A stretch of 64,000 bases of DNA from positions 1-64,000 of the forward strand of contig NZ_BDDQ01000027.1 in NCBI RefSeq assembly GCF_002003465.1. The letters run 5' to 3'. The notes under the pieces are model-generated. The model did not search any database. It was not told the DNA's origin and was given only the letters and a program-made list of their open reading frames with translations. The DNA is from Caenibacillus caldisaponilyticus. Its GTDB lineage: Bacteria; Bacillota; Bacilli; Bacillales; Sporolactobacillaceae. The position numbers and the translations under genes are program-made. Positions 61,025 to 64,000 of this stretch are shown here, piece by piece. How positions within the stretch are numbered: the first letter of the stretch is position 1; each line of letters starts with the position of its first letter.

Positions 61025-62143
61025 TTACTTACGGTCTTCGATCGGCACGTATTCGCGGGCTTCCGGGCCGACATATTCGGCGCGCGGACGGATCAAGCGG
61101 TTGTTCGCATATTGTTCAAGGATATGGGCCAGCCACCCGGAGACGCGGCTCACCGCGAAAATCGGGGTAAAAATGTCGTGCGGGATGCCGAGGCTGTGGT
61201 AGACGGTCGCCGAATAAAAATCGACGTTCGGCAACAGCCCTTTTTCTTTCTTCATGATCTCTTCAATTTTCACCGACATCTCGTACCATTTTTTCTCCCC
61301 GTTCATTTCGGTCAGCTGTCTCGACATCTCTTTCAAATGTTTGGCGCGAGGATCTCCCGTTTTGTATACCCTGTGGCCGAAGCCCATGATTTTTTCTTTG
61401 TTCGCAAACGCCTTTTCAAGATACGATTCGACGTTTTCAATCGAACCGATTTCCTTCAGCATCTTCATGACGCGTTCGTTGGCGCCGCCGTGCAGCGGCC
61501 CTTTCAACGCGGAGATCGCCGCTGTCACGCCGGAATAAATATCGGACAAGGTCGCGACCGCAACGCGGGCGGTAAACGTCGACGCGTTCAGTTCATGATC
61601 GGCGTGAAGAATAAGCGCTTTATCAAACGCTTTAATTTCAACGTCGTTCGGCTCTCGTCCAAAGAGCATGTAGAGGAAATTGGCGGCTAAGCTTAAATCT
61701 TTGCGCGGGGCGATGGGGTCTTTACCGTCGCGAATGCGGGTAAAACCGGCGACGATCGTCGGCAGTTTCGCTTGCAGGCGAATGGCTTTACGCTTGTTGG
61801 CCTCGTCGCTCATATCATCGGCTTCGTCGTCGAACAACCCAAGCGCGGAAACCGCCGTGCGCAACACCGCCATCGGGTGGGCGTTCTTCAATGGATAGGC
61901 TTTCATTTGTTCGAATATTTCAGCCGGAACGTCGGCATTTTCCGCCAACTCTTTCTTAAACGCTTCGAACTCGTCCCGGTTCGGGAGTTTATCGTACCAC
62001 AATAAATAAACGACTTCCTCAAAAGTCGACCGGTCGGCGAGATCGTCTATGTTATAGCCCTTGTATCTCAGTACGCTGTTCACGATGGAACTGATCGCCG
62101 AAGTGGTGGCGACGACCCCTTCTAAACCGCTAGTGGCTGGCAT
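61025..62143 (-). CDS. citZ: Citrate synthase
   Basis: Condenses acetyl-CoA and oxaloacetate, the entry to the TCA cycle. The 372-residue protein is a type II short citrate synthase. It shows the active-site region [16 protein letters not shown] (His) and [31 protein letters not shown] carries another catalytic His, and [15 protein letters not shown] the catalytic Asp. The ATG at 62143 follows GGAGGAG. It heads citZ-icd-mdh, with the promoter at 62229-62257. Confidence 0.97.
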   Translation of the reverse strand: MPATSGLEGVVATTSAISSIVNSVLRYKGYNIDDLADRSTFEEVVYLLWYDKLPNRDEFEAFKKELAENADVPAEIFEQMKAYPLKNAHPMAVLRTAVSALGLFDDEADDMSDEANKRKAIRLQAKLPTIVAGFTRIRDGKDPIAPRKDLSLAANFLYMLFGREPNDVEIKAFDKALILHADHELNASTFTARVAVATLSDIYSGVTAAISALKGPLHGGANERVMKMLKEIGSIENVESYLEKAFANKEKIMGFGHRVYKTGDPRAKHLKEMSRQLTEMNGEKKWYEMSVKIEEIMKKEKGLLPNVDFYSATVYHSLGIPHDIFTPIFAVSRVSGWLAHILEQYANNRLIRPRAEYVGPEAREYVPIEDRK

Positions 62144-62228
62144 ATGAACTCCTCCTTCGAATTTCTCTCATTTTGCGCCATTAGTAACAACAAAAAATTT
62201 GTTAATGCAACGGCGAAATCCACATACA

Positions 62229-62257
62229 ATTATAAACAACCTAAACTTTTTTGTGAA
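62229..62257 (-). promoter_or_regulatory. Promoter of citZ
   Basis: TTCACA (62257-62252), a 17-base spacer and TATAAT (62234-62229) on the minus strand. The leader contains an imperfect dyad (CATTA..AACAA and TTTGTTAATG, about 62179-62207), which might be an operator for CcpC or CcpA; neither consensus is clearly met. Confidence 0.65.
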
Positions 62258-62382
62258 CAAAAAGAATCTCAAAGCGGCGTCCCGCGATTCCACAATCATT
62301 CTAAAATGACCGTCCCGGCAGCGAATGCCGGAGGAAAAAAGGACAAGATAGGCCTTGAGTTTTCCGGTCTGAAAGGTTGGGA

Positions 62383-63537
62383 TTGGCCGTGAAATCAGAT
62401 GAGATCGATCGTGTCGCGCACGGCATTTCCGTATGTTTTCGCTTCGTTTATGTGACGGGAACCGCCGGACTTATAGGTTTGAGCGCATACCTTGTTTTCC
62501 AATACGCCCGGCCGTTTGTGATCGCCTTTTTTCTCTCCATGATCATGCAGCCGATCGTGCAATGGTTTGTGGACAAATGGCATTGGCCGCGCGGCATCGC
62601 CGTCTTGACGGTGATGGTCGGATTGGGCGGGGGCGCCGTCGGCCTCATGGTCTGGCTGGCCCTGGAAATGATCGACGGCATCGCGTCTCTTTTGCGCGTC
62701 GTTCCAGGCCACGTCACGGCGCTCATCGAAAGCGGACAAACGTATTTTTTCCGTCACTTGTTCCCCCTATGGGAGCGCTTAAACGACATCGTTCAAACGA
62801 TGGACAAGTCCCAACAGGATGCGGTTTACGGCCGCTTAAAAGATATCGGCAGCGAGGCCGCCGGCCTCTTGAATGACATGGGGATTAAAATCGTCGGCGC
62901 CTTGACGAAATGGGTGCTCTCTTTTCCGAACATGCTTTCCACCCTCGCGTTTTCCGCGCTCGCGACCTATTTCATCAGCAAGGACTGGCCGGCCTTGGCC
63001 GCCTATGTGTCCTCAAAAACCGGAAAACCGTTTCACCGCACGGCCGGAAGGGTATATCGCGAATTCCGGGAAGCGGTGATCGGCTACGCGCGCGCCCAAA
63101 CGGTGATGGTCGCTTTGACCGGTCTCACGGTATTCATCGGTCTCTCGCTCCTGGGCGTCAACGACGCCTTCACCATTGCGCTCATCACGGCGACTGCCGA
63201 TCTCATGCCCTACATCGGGACGGGCATCATCTTCATCCCATGGGCGATCTATGCGTGGCTGTCGGGCTTGGCGTTTCTCGCAGCCGGCCTCGGTCTCATT
63301 TATCTTGCGACCATCCTCCAACGACAATTCATCGAGCCGAAGCTCTTATCTTCTTCCATCGGTTTGAGCCCTCTCGCCACGCTCGTGGCGATCTTCGCCG
63401 GTTTCCGGCTCGGGGGATTCGCCGGCATGATCGCCGGGCCGTTCGCCATGGTCATCCTTCATTCCTTGCTGCGCGCCCGCGTGTTTCACCAGCTGTGGGC
63501 TTATATTTTATTCGGAGCGGATAAAGAGAATCGTTGA
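62383..63537 (+). CDS. ytvI: Sporulation integral membrane protein YtvI (AI-2E transporter family)
   Basis: 384-residue multi-spanning protein of the AI-2E/YtvI family. About seven to eight membrane segments are visible: an N-terminal pair (VTGTAGLIGLSAYLVFQYA, FVIAFFLSMIMQPIV), GIAVLTVMVGLGGGAVGLMVW, and a C-terminal bundle with VMVALTGLTVFIGLSLLG, TADLMPYIGTGIIFIPWAIYAWLSG and LGLIYLATILQRQFIEPKLLSSSIGLSPLATLVAIFAGFRLGG. The last is the family signature. TTG 62383 is six bases after AAAGG; GTG 62389 is an alternative. The gene diverges from citZ, as in B. subtilis. Confidence 0.92.
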   Translation: MAVKSDEIDRVAHGISVCFRFVYVTGTAGLIGLSAYLVFQYARPFVIAFFLSMIMQPIVQWFVDKWHWPRGIAVLTVMVGLGGGAVGLMVWLALEMIDGIASLLRVVPGHVTALIESGQTYFFRHLFPLWERLNDIVQTMDKSQQDAVYGRLKDIGSEAAGLLNDMGIKIVGALTKWVLSFPNMLSTLAFSALATYFISKDWPALAAYVSSKTGKPFHRTAGRVYREFREAVIGYARAQTVMVALTGLTVFIGLSLLGVNDAFTIALITATADLMPYIGTGIIFIPWAIYAWLSGLAFLAAGLGLIYLATILQRQFIEPKLLSSSIGLSPLATLVAIFAGFRLGGFAGMIAGPFAMVILHSLLRARVFHQLWAYILFGADKENR

Positions 63538-63566
63538 AGCGCGCCAACGGGGATTCAGCCGCTTCG

Positions 63567-63956
63567 CTACCGCCTGTACATAAAAAAGAACGGCCGGTTC
63601 AAAAGGCGTCGCAAGAAACGGTCGCGGATCAGGCGGGCCGCCTTCCGGCGCAAAGGAGGAATGAGAAGGGCAATCCCGGCCAGATCGGAAAGAAAACCCG
63701 GCAGGATGAGGAAAACGCCCCCGACGAACACCAAAAAGCCTTCCAACAGGGCATCTCCCGGAATGCGCCCGCTCTGAAGTTCCTCACGGATCCGCCGGAA
63801 TATGGCGACGCCTTGATGTTTGGCCAACTGCAAGCCGACCGCCCCCGTCAAGAGGATGGCGGCAAACGTCGGCCAGACGCCGAGAAAGCGGCCCGAGGCG
63901 ATGAGCAGTAACAATTCAACGGCGACCCATAAAACCAAAAAGGGAAAGACTCTCAT
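63567..63956 (-). CDS. fxsA: FxsA-family membrane protein (YtzA)
   Basis: 129-residue inner-membrane protein. In E. coli FxsA relieves exclusion of phage T7 by F plasmid; the role in bacilli is unknown. The family pattern is present: PFLVLWVAVELLLLIASG, WPTFAAILLTGAVGLQLAKHQG and GDALLEGFLVFVGGVFLILPGFLSDLAGIALLIPPLR, followed by a basic tail. The ATG at 63956 follows GGAGGA and is one base past the stop of the preceding gene. Confidence 0.93.
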   Translation of the reverse strand: MRVFPFLVLWVAVELLLLIASGRFLGVWPTFAAILLTGAVGLQLAKHQGVAIFRRIREELQSGRIPGDALLEGFLVFVGGVFLILPGFLSDLAGIALLIPPLRRKAARLIRDRFLRRLLNRPFFFMYRR

Positions 63957-63957
63957 G

Positions 63958-64000
63958 TTACGCTTCCTCCACGCACTGCAACAGGCGTTCGTGCAGCTCC
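63958..64000 (-). CDS. C-terminal end of an unidentified gene upstream of fxsA
   Basis: Only 13 codons and the stop are inside the window; the protein ends ELHERLLQCVEEA. The fxsA ribosome site lies within these codons, so the two genes are probably one unit. In B. subtilis pyk precedes fxsA (ytzA), but this ending does not resemble the Pyk C-terminus. I cannot name it. Confidence 0.5.
   Translation of the reverse strand, partial: ELHERLLQCVEEA

Overview
The window is a stretch of core chromosome from an endospore-forming member of the Bacillaceae. Gene content and order closely follow the Bacillus subtilis map from ysnB-rph-gerM through sdhCAB, lysC, uvrC, trxA, etf/fad, mutS2, polX, pheST, infC-rpmI-rplT, thrS, dnaBI, gapB, polA and citZ-icd-mdh. 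Spore genes (gerE, gerM, sspI, ytxC, ytvI) confirm the lifestyle. The coding sequence is GC-rich, with many TTG and GTG starts. That suggests a GC-rich, possibly thermophilic relative of Geobacillus or Caldibacillus, but the species cannot be named from this window.

Layout. 1-363: 3' end of an insertion-sequence transposase and its terminal repeats. 418-5895 (minus): ysnB-xtpA-rph, gerM, marR-murI and gerE. 6594-10044: sdhCAB with its promoter and an unexpected terminator in the leader. 10138-14855: yslB (plus), lysC with a lysine riboswitch and an internal start, uvrC, trxA. 15067-20470: fatty-acid oxidation genes etfA-etfB-fadB-fadR-lcfA with a FadR operator and a cre-like site. 20515-26131: a tiny membrane ORF, yshE, mutS2, polX, cvpA. 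26372-27433: rnhC (plus). 27531-33410: an AT-rich accessory cassette of eight genes between rnhC and pheT. 33474-37406: pheST with a T-box. 37587-42802: ysgA, sspI, ysdC, a dUTPase, ysdB and the infC-rpmI-rplT operon with its leader. 42882-45292: thrS with a T-box. 45573-50460: a frameshifted SRPBCC gene, ytxC and the dnaI-dnaB-nrdR replication-initiation genes. 50992-53846: a cytosolic protein, speD and gapB with twin CcpN-type boxes. 53985-58227: polA-mutM-coaE with a palindromic mini-element between polA and mutM. 58414-62257: citZ-icd-mdh. 62383-64000: ytvI (plus), fxsA and the tail of another gene.

The housekeeping genes form coherent groups: citZ-icd-mdh and sdhCAB serve the TCA cycle; lcfA-fadR-fadB-etfBA does beta-oxidation and passes electrons to the quinone pool; gapB serves gluconeogenesis; polA-mutM-coaE, mutS2, polX, uvrC and rnhC maintain DNA; nrdR-dnaB-dnaI controls deoxynucleotide supply and starts replication. 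The most unusual element is the cassette at 27531-33341. It encodes a secreted protein resembling the DUF2712 family, two membrane-anchored proteins, four different multi-spanning membrane proteins and one ABC ATPase, all behind a strong AT-rich promoter. It sits where B. subtilis has rnhC next to pheT, and zapA is missing beside it. I interpret it as a dedicated export, immunity or envelope-stress ABC system for the secreted protein; its function is unproven.
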